Part shown: piece by piece, positions 11,157-24,089 of the stretch
Layout of the letters: each line of letters opens with the position of its first letter
Numbering within the stretch: position 1 is the stretch's first letter
Source of the DNA: Arachnopeziza araneosa
Taxonomy: Eukaryota > Ascomycota > Leotiomycetes > Helotiales > Arachnopezizaceae
Assembly (NCBI GenBank): GCA_003988855.1
Contig: QYAI01000016.1
Coordinates: forward strand, 189,648 to 253,647
Direction of reading: 5' to 3'
DNA length: 64,000 nt
The notes under the pieces: model-generated
What the model was told of the DNA's origin: nothing
Database searches by the model: none
What the model saw: only the letters and a program-made list of their open reading frames with translations
Translations under genes and position numbers: made by a program

Positions 11157-12828
11157 ATGGCTCAAAAGACAATGAAAGAGAACAACATTTACGAAATCCA
11201 AGAAATCGATCAAGCCAATAACCTTGTAGCCACACTCTTTCAGAGCCAAAGTAACGCGAAAGCTAGTCGATTTGATGTTATTGTAGGTTTTAAGAGAGAA
11301 AGAGAGAGAGAGAGATAGGTTATATTTTGTTAATTATACAACAGATCCCCAAGAATACAAATTCATATGGCAGGACTATATTGAACGCTTTCTTACCTGC
11401 TGGGTACCCTCACAGTGTTACGAAGGATTATCTAGAGTCACTTTCACTGATGCCTTGGTTTTAAATTGAGCTAATAGAGTGGGTAGATACCAGATATATG
11501 TGAGATGCTTGAGATTCTGAGCAGTTTTCGAACTCATGCCTTGTAGGACTCATTACAAGCCTTCTCCAGCTCCATCGCGGGGATGCTCTCGTCTCGAGCC
11601 GTTCTTGAAGGTAAGTGCTTCTTCCCAGCCAGGGAATCTCATCTGAATATTACAGGAATTGGGGTTGGAGATTCACACGCTTCACCAACGGCTGCACTGC
11701 TCCTCTCTGTCCTTCAAGAGTCCATGGGCCGGATAGCCACAATTCTCTTTGCCCATCGTTTGGGGACCTCTCTGGAGCCTGAATGCAAAATGTATCGTCT
11801 ATTGGCAGATATTTTCAACGATGCAGCCATGATCTTGGACTGTCTATCGCCTGCATTGCCTAAAACATCCAGAGTGGCACTACTTGGCATGTCCAGTGTG
11901 CTTAGGAGTCTGTGTGGAGTTGCAGCTGGAAGCTCGAAGGCGAGTTTAAGTGCTCATTTTGCTACGCAAGGAAACTTAGGGGAGCTGAATGCGGTAAGCA
12001 TCAAGATGACTAAGAGGAGGTTTTATTCTGATATTTGACTAGAAAGATTCGAGTCAAGAGACTGTTATTTCCCTGATGGGAATGCTTGTTGGGAGCGTTG
12101 TTGTCTCTCAGATTTCCTCGAAGTGGGCAACGTGGACTGCACTTCTTTTCCTCCTCGCAATACATCTCGGCACCAATTACCTTGCAGTGAGAGCCGTTTG
12201 TATGAGAACTCTCAATCGACAGCGGGCAAATCTGGTGTTCTCATCGATACTTGAAGCTGTTCAACAACATCCCGATATGGATTCTTTCAAGTCTGATTGG
12301 AGTACTCTCTCTGATTTGAACAAGATTTCACGGGAAGAGAGGATTTTTGAAAGAGATGCCGTTCTGAGATGGAAAGGAAATGAAGTGCTTGGGTACTGTC
12401 TAGTCGGTGTCTCCCTTCAAACAATCGTCAACTGCTTGGGACCGAGAGATCAAAATACAGGTAGTTTTTCCGGGGCGCAGTCACGAGAGTTTGAAGACCT
12501 GCTCGAAATATTTGAAGAGTCGAACTACATTCTGTGGTTCGACAGCTCTCGGAATACTTTCCAAATTGTCCTTAAGGAAGAGGCAGAGACAACAGATCAA
12601 CTCATTGCTTGGATGCATGCACTTTATGTTGCCAGGTATGCTCCAGAAATTAAAATAGATGGACGAGCACCAGACGTACTCAGAGAGACTCTCAAGTCTA
12701 TCAGGATTTTTGAGAAAGATGTCATATCTATACTCAAAACTACTGGCTGGAATGTACAAGTTGGCGCTTTGGAGACTCGATCTGGGATTCGAATTAGACT
12801 TCCTAGCAAAAAGGTGAACAAAACTTAA
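11157..12828 (+). CDS. RUS family (DUF647, ROOT UVB SENSITIVE-like) protein
   Basis: Six exons: 11157-11282, 11345-11436, 11487-11499, 11547-11610, 11656-11993, 12043-12828; 472 residues. Exon 2 gives FLPAGYPHSVTKDYLE, exons 3-4 give YQIY and DSLQAFSSSIAGMLSSRAVL, exon 5 GIGVGDSHASPTAALLL and ESMGRIATILFAHRLGT, all aligning with the DUF647 core seen in plant RUS proteins and human C16orf58 (RUSF1). Several hydrophobic segments follow (VGSVVVSQISSKWATWTALL). Plant RUS1/RUS2 act in UV-B and vitamin B6-related signalling; the fungal role is not known to me. Exon 3 is only 13 nt. Intron 2 uses a GTCACT donor, intron 1 contains a GA microsatellite. The ATG at 11157 is the first in frame; an upstream exon cannot be excluded. 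Confidence 0.88.
11293..11315 (+). repeat. (GA)n microsatellite in RUS intron 1
   Basis: A purine run of AGAGAGAAAGAGAG type lies inside the first intron of the RUS gene, about 30 bases before the 3' splice site. Confidence 0.85.
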
Positions 12829-12991
12829 AAGTTTGCAGTATATTACTTTGTTCTTACATCTAGCATGTTTCTTACAGATCAAACCCTGCTGTCCACCTCT
12901 GCCAACTATGTTCAGCTTATTATACACCAACAATAAAGTGGTGATTCCCTCAACGCCAATGTTAAGACAGAGCATCCAATTCGTTTCATAT

Positions 12992-13845
12992 TTATACCAA
13001 TCCAACCAACTTCGCACCTCTCATTTTCCAGCCCTCCCAGGAATTCAGCTTCGGCCTTACGTCTAAATAAAAATTTAGCTTTCCATTCCCTTTTCCATCA
13101 TCTTTGCCAGCATAGAAATCTATAAGATATTCAACTGTGGTTCCGCATCTGTCCACGACCCAATCGTGTCTATCAAAGGGTGCTGTATAACCCAACCAGG
13201 TATTTATCCTCGCTTTCGGACTCAGTGTCGTTGATAGTCCAAGGAAGGAAAGTAACTTCGGTCCACCACATCTATTGCTTGCGGTCAGCAAATTCTTGTC
13301 CAGACTCGGAGAACTTACTTCTCTTCACTTCCCCATGGCCGCTCCCACTCCTTAATTTCCTTCCACGCCCTCTCATTGACCGCATTATGTATTGGAACAA
13401 TCATTTTCATATCTTCCGCCTCACTCGCAAAACCCTTCCTCTTCATCGCTTCAAAAAACATTTTCTCGGACGGATATATCCAATTCCCACCCTCGCTCAC
13501 CCCGCTCTCCTTTTCGCTGTTGGCCGGGTGTGACCCTCCCTCATGGCTAACGGGCGAGGCTCGAGGTATCGAGGAGACTTCACGGTCTACGCCGAGGGTC
13601 TTGGGTATATCAGGAGGTGAAGGCGATGGTTTCATCCACCGGGAGAAGAAGCCCTTAGGTGCAGGAGGACTTTGATCGACAATGCTTGAGTCGCTGCTAA
13701 TTCCTTGGGCTGCTGTGCTTCGCTCTTCGGCCAGAGGAGTGCCCGCGAATGGATTGGCTTTCGAAGGATTTGCCTTGAGCCATGCTGCTCGAGTGGCAGG
13801 GTCAACTGGGCATGCCTCTGCCGGAGTTTCTGTGGCTTTTGTCAT
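12992..13845 (-). CDS. Cytochrome c/c1 heme lyase (holocytochrome synthase)
   Basis: Exons 13845-13319 and 13271-12992, with a 47-nt intron, 268 residues. The N-terminus has ACPVDPATRAAWL with one Cys-Pro-Val motif at residues 12-14, which binds heme in this family. A Pro/Ser-rich linker is followed by the conserved domain: GNWIYPSEKMFFEAMKRKG, MIVPIHNAVNERAWKEI, then FDRHDWVVDRCG (with the His-Asp-Trp ligand region) and YLIDFYAG, FYLDVRPKLNSWEG. The enzyme attaches heme covalently to apocytochrome c or c1 in the mitochondrial intermembrane space. A single CPVD motif and the modest length fit the CYT2 (c1) branch of fungi rather than CYC3, but I cannot decide without a tree. The frame is open upstream of 13845; the ATG chosen gives the family N-terminus. 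It is convergent with the RUS gene, 163 bp apart, and divergent from MVD1. Confidence 0.92.
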
Positions 13846-14111
13846 TTTGCTGGTCGAGGATATATTACACGCTGATGATAGCTTCATGCATCGACTTTTC
13901 GGTCCCTGTGACAGGGGTAGGAATTGAAAATCTCCGATTGGCTCGAAAAATATCTGACCGCCTCCATGTTTGGGACGGAACGAGAGCGATGAGTTGTTGT
14001 ACAATTGTACGAGACCGAAATCTTGGTCGCAACGGCTCTCTCGCTTCTCTTTTGAGCTTCAATTCTTCTCCTCAGATTTTAAACCCTTCAGCAGAAGTGA
14101 TTGAGATCAAA
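13846..14111. promoter_or_regulatory. Divergent promoter heme lyase / MVD1
   Basis: 266 bp lie between two opposite start codons, so the core promoters of both genes must share it. No specific operator recognised. Confidence 0.55.
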
Positions 14112-15343
14112 ATGACGGACAAGAAAGTCTACCAAGCCAGCACGACAGCCCCTGTCAACATTGCCGTCGTAAAGTACAACCCCACCATCTGGCAATGATG
14201 AGACAAATCCACTGACAACAAACCAGATACTGGGGCAAAAGAGACCCGAAGCTCAACCTTCCCACAAACTCCTCCATCTCCGTCACTCTTTCTCAAGCCG
14301 ACCTCAGAACACACACTACCGCATCATGTTCTACCTCCTTCGGTACCGAAGACTCCCTCCTCCTCAACTCCTCCCTACAAGACGTCTCAGGCGCACGAAC
14401 CCAAGCTTGCTTCCGTGAGCTTCGCGCCCTTCGAGCAGAGCTTGAAGCTTCGAATCCTTCTCTTCCTAAGCTCTCTACACTCCCTCTGCGGATCGTTTCT
14501 GAGAATAATTTTCCCACTGCTGCTGGCTTGGCATCTTCTGCTGCGGGCTTCGCAGCTTTTGTAAGGGCAATTGCGAACTTGTACGAGCTTTCATCTTCGC
14601 CTACCGAATTGTCACGCATTGCAAGACAGGGCAGCGGAAGTGCGTGCCGATCCCTATTTGGTGGTTATGTTGCTTGGCAGATGGGCGAGAAATTAGATGG
14701 CACCGATTCTGTCGCTGTGGAGATTGCGCCGGCTTCTCACTGGCCAACTATGCGTGCCCTGATTCTCGTTGTTTCCGCCGAGAAGAAGGGCGTGAGCAGT
14801 ACTTCTGGAATGCAGATCACGGTCGCTACATCTGGGCTCTTCCAGCGGAGAGTGGAGGTGGTGGTGCCGGAGCACATGGAGAAGATGACCAAGGCGATCC
14901 AAAGCAAAGATTTCCAAGGCTTTGCTGAAGTTACCATGAAAGATAGTAACTCTTTCCACGCAACCTGTCTAGATACCTACCCACCAATTTTCTACCTAAA
15001 TGATGTCTCAAGAGCGGCTATCAGAGTCGTGGAAGATATCAATAAGAAATCCGGGAAATATGTTGCAGCGTATACATTTGATGCTGGTCCAAATGCGGTT
15101 GTGTATTATGAAGAGGCTAACGCCGCCATTGTTGAGGGTACTTTCAAGCAGTTTTTGGAGGGCGTGGATGGTTGGCAAGCAAGACAGGTTCAGCCAGTGA
15201 CCAACCTCGAGTACGTAGATGCTAGAGCTGTAGAGGTGTTGAAAACAGGCGTGAGCAGAGTCATCTTAACAGGTGTTGGAGAGGGACCGATTAGGACTCA
15301 GGAGAGCTTGATTGCAGAGGATGGAGAGCCTGTGAAGAGATAA
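14112..15343 (+). CDS. mvd1: Diphosphomevalonate decarboxylase
   Basis: Exons 14112-14173 and 14227-15343; 392 residues, the normal family length (yeast Erg19, 396). Exon 1 ends in APVNIAVVK and exon 2 opens YWGKRDPKLNLPTNSSISVT, the conserved N-terminal strand of the enzyme. The GHMP-kinase ATP loop FPTAAGLASSAAGFAAF lies near residues 116-132, followed by RQGSGSACRSLFGGYV, and ends with the FDAGPNAVVYY block. It decarboxylates mevalonate diphosphate to isopentenyl diphosphate with ATP, feeding ergosterol and isoprenoid synthesis. The intron has an uncommon GTACAA donor, but no other donor gives VVKYWGK. Only about 270 bp separates its start from the heme lyase start. Confidence 0.97.
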
Positions 15344-18122
15344 CACTGGAATTCAGTTTCCCGTCCTATTACATAGTAGACGATATCCCCATCTTTAAAT
15401 AGCAAGATTTCGTACAGTCCTATACTTGATTGCTTGCCATTGTAATGTTTTTTGTCGACAGCTCAATGTCGTGGTTTTCCCTAGGTCTCATCTATCGGAC
15501 AGATTTTCCCAGCGAGTCTTTTTCTCTTTTGGTAACACCCAAACTGTTACCACCACGGCAATTTCGCCTTTAGATATTGTAATGCTTTTTTCATGAACAT
15601 GTAACAGTGGTATTTGTTCTTCGATGATTAAGTATGTCTAGGCTATCTTTCATCGACATTTCTACTAATATTACAGCCAGAACTCAATTTCGTGCTCTAC
15701 TAGACGACATGATTGTCATTGAGATGACCATGCTGTCTATTTAATTGTACACTGACTTAATTTGTCCTATCATTGTATAACATCCTTACATATTCTCCAT
15801 AAAAAACTATACTTGTCAGTCACAGCTTTATTTTGACCATACTTGATGTGGGTTTACGTCATTTAAATTCAGAGTAACTCAGTTCCTAACGCCTTTGGTA
15901 GCGCTGGCTCTTGGTATTTTCCGTAACGCCGTCAGAAAATATGTCCTTCCGGGCAGGCCTCGATCAACTCATCGCCATCAGAATTACACATTGGAGAATG
16001 ACGTAAATTTGTTGGCACGTCTGTTTTGGAGAGTTCTGCAGTAATTTTGGGCACCGAATAGAACAAGTAAAATCTGCAGGCTACTAGGAGAGCAAGTGCT
16101 TCTTTCTTGTTTACTATGATCCTGCCTCTGTTTGGTAGAGATCCTTCCACTTTCTCCGAGGTCAAAACAATGAAGAAGAAAGACGATTCGAAGTGCAATT
16201 GACATATCAGGCCAAACCTGTGCTTTTGGTATTTCAGATCAGCACCATGATCTCCAATTTTACATTGAATTTTAGATTCGGGAAATTAGAGCTTATTTTT
16301 TTGCAAGTTGTTAAGTACTTAGTAGTTACTTCGTTGAAAAGTTGCTTAGAAGTACGATCGATGATACGAAAAATTCTCAATTCGAACAATCAACGGAACT
16401 TGATATTTTGCTAGGATGAAATGTGTGATAAAATATCCGCTGGTGACTTTCAGTGCCTTCGTCAACCTTCTTATAGATGAAATATCTCGTGTAACTTATA
16501 AACGGTTTTGATGGAGATGCACCACATTTTAGAGAGAAATTCAACTGCTTCCCTTTTGAAAGTTTCGCCACATCCGCTCAAAGATGCACATCCTGACTTG
16601 TTCAAAGTTCAAAGTAAATGATCAAAGGATAGTAATGAAAGAAGGCATCTCTGGGAGAGCCCGCCATCTTCTTCGTTGTGCTGCGTGGTGGATATCAAGT
16701 TGTATGTTGCAAGATGCAAGAGCTTGCGCTTGATGTAAACAAAGCGCCGGGCAAAAGAAGAAACAATATTCGAAGAACATCACAACATCACCAACCTGTC
16801 TTTGTTGTTCAAAAAGCTTATCGAGTTATATGCTCTACTTAAGAATAAAGTTAGGAGGATTAAGCCAGAAATTACGGAGCTTTACGGAACAATGCTTATG
16901 CGAATTTATTGACTGGAGAAGATTGAATACCTTTGAGGTAAAGGTCAGCAAGGAGCTTGTTGAAATACTCCATACCCTCCATTTCAAGTGCCATGAAGAA
17001 TAGTAGCCACAAGGTGCTTAAGTTTCGAACAGTGGTAGAGAAAAACAACTTTAAGGCGGAGAATCAAGGTTATAACATGCGAGCTTTGGCAGGAGAATAA
17101 GCAGATAGATGTAAATAACAAAATTAGGTTTGCTGGTCAACTTCCTTTAAATTAAACCATCCCACTCATGCACGGCTTTAGATTCAACAGATAGAGAGCC
17201 TATTTAGCATATGCTACCTTTGGACTCAAGTGACTTTTAGGGAGTTTTGCTACACAGTATTAAATGTACACAGATTCTTGAATTGATAGCAGATAATAAT
17301 AACCGCCCGTCTCCATCAACTGCCATGTTGCTTGAATGTCCTCTTCATGATACAGGCTAGCTCGATGTGCTTCGTTGAAGTGCTTCGAATGGCTGAGCGT
17401 CTTATAACACTACGCTCAAAGTCGAAACTAATTAGACAGAGCGTAACTCTTCTCTAAGCGAGGAAATTTTCCCAGGCCCATCAGCATGCCTATCTTAAAA
17501 GGATGGGCGATGTTTCAACCTGAAGTTGGATCTCTGCGAAGTTCTCGTTGAGTCCCTGCTAAGGCAATATAGATAACTACTCGCTAATCATCAAACTTAT
17601 TGTGTTTTTAGAACAGTTTAGCAATTCCTCCAAGTAACGACAAACTGTTCCAATTCTTGATCTAGAAAGTTATCAATTTTTAGTGGTATCTGCACGTGCT
17701 TATCTAGTTAATTCGAAATCTGCAGTCGGATGAGTAGTTAAGACTTTTAGCTATGTCGAAATGCGGATGCTTATCGAGGCTCGTAGATCCGAGATAGGAG
17801 GATAAATGAATCATGAATTAAATCTCTGAACCAACCACTTGAGAGCCTGCCAACTCTGGACCCCATGCAAGAACCTTGATACGCTTGCGGCCATTACTGA
17901 GAATTGAGCTTCCGCTGAAGGAGGTTGCTATTTTATCAAGAATTTGATTCACAAGAGAAAGTGGAAGCGATCAGGACAGGGATAACTCTAGCCTTGCAGC
18001 TTCTCCACAATTTGTTGGCAGCATTGAACGACACCTCTTTTCAAGATCACGTTCGTAAGGACCTCCTCTGAGAATCAATATTGAATTTGCTTTCTTAGTA
18101 CTAGTAGAGCATCTATTTAGCT
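15344..18122. other. AT-rich gene-free region
   Basis: About 2.8 kb with a visibly AT-rich, TA-rich texture from about 15.5 to 17.8 kb and only short open frames on either strand. No transposase, reverse transcriptase or terminal repeat recognised. It could be an old RIP-degraded repeat, but nothing in it can be identified as one by eye. Confidence 0.4.
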
Positions 18123-18773
18123 ATGGCCTCATTCCCCAATAACTACACGCACCGGAAAGTTGCCGATACCGCTGCCAAAGCATGCGAAATATGCTACAAA
18201 CCCAGCACAAGTGTCCTTGTAACTCCCGAAAACAAGGTGGGTGAATGCGGATCGAAGGAATCAGTGAGATGAGAACTCATGTTTCTTTAGGATTTCTTCT
18301 ATGTCTGTCCTAGTCATCTCAAGGATAAAGGTTTCTGTAGCCCGATTATCGATGAGGCTGCGGTAGCTGCTAGGAAGAAAAGAGAGCTAGACGAAGAAGT
18401 CGAGCGGATCAAAAAGGAGTTCGAGGAGAAACAGCGCAAAAAGAAGGAGAAGGGAAAAGACAAAGACAAGGACAAGGACAAGGACAAATCGAAGGAGAAG
18501 GATAAAGATGCTGAGACGGATGAAGACAAGACATCCGATTCAAAGGTCTGTCTTCTTGGGCTCTCTCATGAATTGTAGGCTAACTATTGCAAGAAAAAGC
18601 CCGAGGAAAGTTCAACTACTACGATCGATGAAGAACCTCGAATATTTGCTCTCCAAAAGACCTTCTATCAACAACGAATAGATAAGAAGAGAAGCGCCGA
18701 GATGGCTAAGCGAAATAGGGAGCGCCTTCAGAACCCCAATCTCTTCCCTCAAGTACCAAAAGATCTCCCTTGA
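18123..18773 (+). CDS. vfa1: VPS4-associated protein 1 (Vfa1/DUF1742 family)
   Basis: Exons 18123-18236, 18291-18545 and 18594-18773. Exon 1 ends ACEICYKPSTSVLVTPENK; exon 2 begins DFFYVCPSHLKDKGFCSPII, together forming a small zinc-binding module (CxxC, then CPSH) typical of DUF1742/Vfa1. A long Lys/Glu/Asp helix with a KDKDKDKD run follows, and the C-terminus has PRIFALQKTFYQQRIDKKRS and MAKRNRERLQNPNLFPQVP, also typical. Yeast Vfa1 binds and stimulates the AAA-ATPase Vps4 in the ESCRT-III/multivesicular-body pathway. The second intron has two possible in-frame 3' ends: TTGTAG at 18578 or, after a CTAAC branch-like site, AAG at 18593; I prefer the latter, which drops five residues. Confidence 0.9.
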
Positions 18774-20960
18774 CTGTCCAGAAAGCAGCGACTTTCCTTG
18801 TTGTAACTTGCAGTTTCTTAGAATCACGTGATTCTTCCCGTCTAGCATCCACCAAGGTGGCTTGGCTCAATAAATCAGCCTACGCTCTACCGAGTACGTC
18901 GGGCTACAAAACACGAGTAGCCTAAGGTTTTATCAAGGTGCAGGAACTATTGTGAGATACAGTCAGCCCTAGGCACACCGACTTGTTACTAGATACTTGT
19001 CTGTGCATACAGAAAACACCTTCTAAGAGGTTTCTTGAGCGGAACGCTCTGGCACCATGACTGGCCAACTTTGATGTTCACGAGGACTACCCGGCTGACT
19101 GCATGGCAGCGTAATGATCGACCCGCTGAATCGGATTTCGTTTATGCTTCTTTGTTTTGACATAATGTATTGGCTCGAAGAGCTTACTATTGAATTGCAC
19201 CTTTTCGGCTCCCTGGAGAACATGTCAATCCTCAACCATCCGCTCGTGTACGCAGCAGGCTGAATAACAAACATGGCTTGTCAAGCGGCGGCCGCCCTCA
19301 GTCAACAAGGTTGCCAAAGTTTTGTGTCAAAAGATGTTTGCTTACGCTGCCACAACACCCTGTCTTGGTAGCACGCAGGAAGTTCTTCTTATCCGTCATC
19401 TGAAGAGCAATATGATCGGCCTGACTGAGCTGCGATTCCGTCAAGCACCTCAGCCTTGTGGTGGGGGGTCCCTTTGGCCTACTCGGTTCGAGCTTGTATG
19501 CTAGTGCTTACTCTTCAGGCTTCATACCCTTGCTTCTCGACTCAAAACACTGTTTCCAAGTCGGGCCCCTCTTTCTGTGAAAGATCAGAAAGACCCCGCT
19601 GGTTAGCAGTTATTCCCGCGTCTCTTTACGAATGACGAGGCTCCCAGGTCTTACAGCATGTCCGAGACAAGCCCACTTGCTACTCGGCCTTCCAAAGGCT
19701 GCCCTGGTAGCTTCCGAAATACACTTTCAAGAATGCCATGGCCCGATGGTAGCACAGTCATTATAGCATGTGCAAGAATCAGGATATATCAGGATATACT
19801 TCCTCATTCCCCGGATTTCCCAATCGGCATTTGATTGCAGATTTGGAGTCATACTCTGTGTCAGCAAAGGTTCGTTTTATAGGGCAGATGAGCGAGACAA
19901 CTTTGCAGCAGACCGTCGGAGATTTTTCTCACCTAATCAAAAGCCACGGTCACACTCCATCTTCTCCCAGAAACTCACCCGGAAATGATCCGTTTCCTTG
20001 CTCACCCCAGAACACTTCATTTGACCCTGTTTCTGTTGCGGTTGACAACAGAGTACCAGACTTTATCACCTGCATTCCTTAAATCTCACACCGCGTCATC
20101 ACCGATGCTGACAATTGAGAACTTGGACAGCGTTCCGAAACATCTCACATATATGGATGCGGTAGATCGTACCGCATCGCCTTGATTCCCTCTTGTAAGA
20201 GAGCCGAGCATGTCACAACATTACTATCTCATGATCACTGGCTTGTGACAATTTGTCAGCTACATATATTTAGATTGTTCAATTTCATGGGCTTCTTTTC
20301 TGTCAGTACGCAACTTGCGTATATGGCCTCGGGGCCGAAATTCAGGCAAGCCAGGTTTTTTCGGAACATACTTCGATTGCTGGCTGATCACGGCGACCAG
20401 TATTGGAAGTTATTTTTAGTCATTTATTCATGATTAGGAGATTACCAGTCACTTTGGGAGAGTCGCATCAATGGCCATGCTTTCGTTTTCTTCTCTTTCA
20501 AGAAGGGAAGATACGTCAAGTGAGGCTGGCTGCCTTGCTGACCCGTTATCACCAACCAACTCTCTTTTCAGCTATCTCCGGGTTTGACGCCGTACGCTCT
20601 TGACCAATGATTATTTGTTCTTTTCTAACATCATATTGACAAAATAAAACTTAATGTTCCCGTATCTACTTTTTAATTGCCAATATGTGCCTTATAAGCA
20701 CATCTAGACAACTATTGTCGGCATGAATAGACATGTCGTCGCTCTAGCCGCCTATCAATTTGCCCATTGGTACCCATGCCCTCTCTGAACGTTGGGGTTC
20801 TATTCTAGAAGGTGATCACCCTTGTTCCTATTTTAAGGGCCGTTCAGATCTCATCTCGGTGCACGGCAAGATCAGCCCTGTTGCGTTTGTCTACTTCCGA
20901 ATTACAACCGACTGTGCCGCGTTCTAGGCTTCCAGCCTGCTTTTGTTTTTTTCTGAAGCT
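18774..20960. other. Intergenic region VFA1 - YVH1
   Basis: About 2.2 kb between converging 3' ends. Open frames reach only about 100 codons and show no family motif. The region looks like degenerate or non-coding DNA; I see no terminal repeats. Confidence 0.4.
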
Positions 20961-22383
20961 CTAAATCTTGCCAGAACCCCGCATTCCCGGTGGAAGCCTG
21001 ATTCCCATGTTTTCCATCTGGTTGGAGGCTGAAGAAGAGGCCTTAGTGACCTCGTCACAACGCCCTTTTTGCACTGAGAATGCCGGACAGACCCAGACTC
21101 CGCAGCTGCAACGCATGCCTTGCCACGCGTAACGGCCGAGTTGGGAACCACACTTCGAGTTGGGGCACTCCAATCGACCCATAAGAAGACCCTGTTCAAG
21201 AGCTGGGCGCATCCAAGATAGCGGGTGGAGAAAGTGGTGAGTGCAGGCTGTGTGAGTTGGTGTTGGTGGGAGGTTGGTTGGAAAATAAGAGATGGGCCCA
21301 GTCAATGATGAGGGGTTGTTGGTCGGCTTGGCGAGATGAGTGATAATGTAAGGTGTTGTTGCAAGAGTCTGTCTGCAGAGGGTAAAATTAGCTTTCAAGA
21401 GAAGCATTGCATAATCGTTAGAACAGAACTTACCGACACTTCCTGCACCTGAGCTCTACCTGCTTAGCCTCGATATTATTTTCCTTTTCGCTCCCCTCTT
21501 CATCTCTGAACCTGATTTTCTCCGGTGCCATCCCAGCGGCTAGCGCTAGGTCAACCTCTTGATGATACAGCCATCTTTGATACTTCGGTTGCGATTCGAT
21601 ATCACGTGGACAACCCATTTCTCGATAGAGTTTGAGTTGTTTCATGAAGCCATCATTAGGTTCAGCTATTGGACGAGACTCTCGAACTAAGGCAAGAGCT
21701 GAAGCGACTGTGTGCTGTGGATATTGCCGTAGAAGGTAGGCAACAACTATCGTGACTGAGCGGGATCTTCCCATTGCACTGAAAATAGTTAGCGAGCTGG
21801 TGCATGGGAGAGTGGAACGACAGCTTTTCCTTCCAGATTTGGTAGTGGATAAGGGAGAAGAACTAAGAGAGAGTGGATAAATGGAAGACTTGACTTACCA
21901 GTGAACAAGTACGCTTCCTTTCTTTCCATCCTTCCCCTCCGTCAAGGCCTTCTCGATCCACGCACCGGTCTTCTCGAACTCCACCAACAGATTTTCATCC
22001 TCGACATCGTCAACTTCGATACTAAGATGATTGTATTGCCGCCAATCCTCGAAATCTTTGAAATCGTATCTAAGAACGGATACGATATGGGTAATTCCCG
22101 CACTCGCAAGAGCAGATTTCCGGCGTAGAGTGAAAATCCTAGGGTAAAGAGTGAGATGAGAATAAGTTGATGATATATTGCGTGAGACAAAGCAGCATGT
22201 TCGACATATGGAAGACAGAAGACGAAACCCTGATGGGAAATCGTTGAAACAAGTGACAAGAAAGAAGAGAGCTTATGTTCTGCCTTTGCAGAGATGAGAG
22301 ACCTAAGACGAGACAAGTCATCTGAAAAGAACTTACCCTCCAACATATAACTCGTCGTCTCCAGGAACGCGAGAGAGCGCCAT
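20961..22383 (-). CDS. yvh1: Dual-specificity protein phosphatase YVH1
   Basis: Four exons, 22383-22337, 22138-21899, 21778-21434 and 21372-20961; 347 residues. The N-terminus DDELYVGGIFTLRRKSAL and THIVSVL are typical of the DSP fold. The phosphatase signature is VHCAMGRSRSVT with catalytic Cys at residue 96, split by the second intron. The C-terminal part has CRKCR, CTHHFLHPLSWM, LECPNSKCG and CSCG, the zinc-binding domain that distinguishes Yvh1 from other DSPs. Yvh1 releases Mrt4 during cytoplasmic maturation of the 60S ribosomal subunit; in yeast the zinc domain, not catalysis, is needed for this. Intron junctions GG|G, TG|T and CG|A all restore conserved residues. Confidence 0.95.
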
Positions 22384-24060
22384 GTTTTGACGGGTGGTGG
22401 TTTGATGCAGGGCTCACGTTGACAGGCGCTTGAATATTTTGGCGCCTCAGGTGACAGACATCACAGTCAGGTGATGCAATATCACGACGCAAATAGTTTG
22501 TTCCGTTCCGGTCCGTGGTTCCCGTTTACCAAAGACGTGTTTTTGCTCCGAGCATTGTTCGTTGCTCCTTCCAAATTCGCGTTGAAGGGCCGATGTACGC
22601 TTTAGCCCTTAACGCTAGTCTCCGTGTAGACAATTCAAAATGTCGGGCGACCTTTCCTCCTGAAACCCACACATCCTCGGAGGCGATCCACAGAGGGAAC
22701 TGCCGCAGAGTGCACCGCTGCTCTGATACCCACTTCCAGCATTGTTCTCTCCGTGTTCCACGGCTCTGGTCATCCGTTGCCATGGTTCAACTGGAGTCTT
22801 GCGGATACTTGGGACAAGAGGGCTAACCCTAAGAAAGCCACTGGTTTCTCTTTCTGACCCGACAACCTCGGGCCCGGCCAGCCAGCCCTGATAGGGCAAT
22901 TCCCGTTGTGGATGCCATTCAATTCAATTCAAGCACGGGTGAGATGTTACGTTGCTATTGAACTCCAAAAAGTGCAGGAAATTCAAGAATTGATCAGTGC
23001 TCCGAGTACGACAAACATACCTACTCTACACCCAGCCATCCCAGAAGCTGACGTGGAGAATCCAGTATCACCACCTCTCAGACTTCGTGTTGCTTTTTGC
23101 TGCAGCTTGTTTCGGCCTTAACTGGGAAATCATAATTACCGAAAGGCTGATAAGTTTCCACACGGCCTCGTGTTCATCACGAACAAATCTTGAAGCATGA
23201 ACGATTATGTCATGCATGACGACTCCAGCCGGGGAATCTCCACTCCAACTATTTGATTACGCACTTGGCGATGGGAAATTGGAGCCTCGGAGCAGGTTCA
23301 ATTAGACATTATTTGACACTGTGGCAATCTCATACCCTCTACAGGACTCTTCGGCATATACTACTCTCGCAAGGAAGTATTCGCCTCACTGTAGGATAAC
23401 CTAAGTATATCTGGAACTGAATACGGACAAACCAAAGAGGTCCCTCTTTCGAGCGTCTCAATCAGCACGGCTCGGCTGTACCCCCAAACTCGAAGTCGAC
23501 ACAGACGGGTCAGCCTGGCTCAGATCCTGAAGATTCTACATGGATGATTTTCGAAGTCACTGAGTCGTTCATTGTGATGGCGATTCGTCGAATGCGTGTG
23601 TCGAGACGCCCTTTTGCCCCTCTATCGGTGAGGGAAGCAGGGGGGGGGGTAGATGCGATGACAAGAGCGGCCGAACAAGATCTAGGAAAACCACATCTCC
23701 CAGCCGCCAATGCAGCTCGTTCTCTATTAAGAAATTAGCTCGAGACTGAAGATCTAGAAAAAGTTGTCTCCAAGAACCAAAGTGTCTGGCTGAGTGAGTG
23801 GGGTCCCCTCGGCACTTTTCCAAAGGTCAACTGGCGTCCTTAAGCCTTGCAAGGCGCCCGACAAAAATATCCCTGTCGACGCGTGCTTGGAAGATCCGAA
23901 GAACTACAGTCAAAGTCCAAAAAGGAGAGGAGTGAATCTTGGCTACTCTAAGTTAGATTTGCGATGGAGGGTCTTTCATTGGACACGCGAGTTAGGCCAA
24001 CAGCAGCCGTGATAAATTGTGATTAGAGGCTGGTTATCAGCAGCTTGCGCGCGTCAGTGT

Positions 24061-24089
24061 CAGATTCAGATTCAGATTCAGATTCAGAT
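24061..24089 (+). repeat. (CAGATT)n hexanucleotide repeat
   Basis: Nearly five tandem copies of CAGATT, directly preceded by an imperfect copy. Confidence 0.9.

Noticed and set aside
18314..18529. Minus-strand Ser/Leu/Phe-rich open frame
   Set aside because: Antisense of the Lys/Asp repeat in VFA1.
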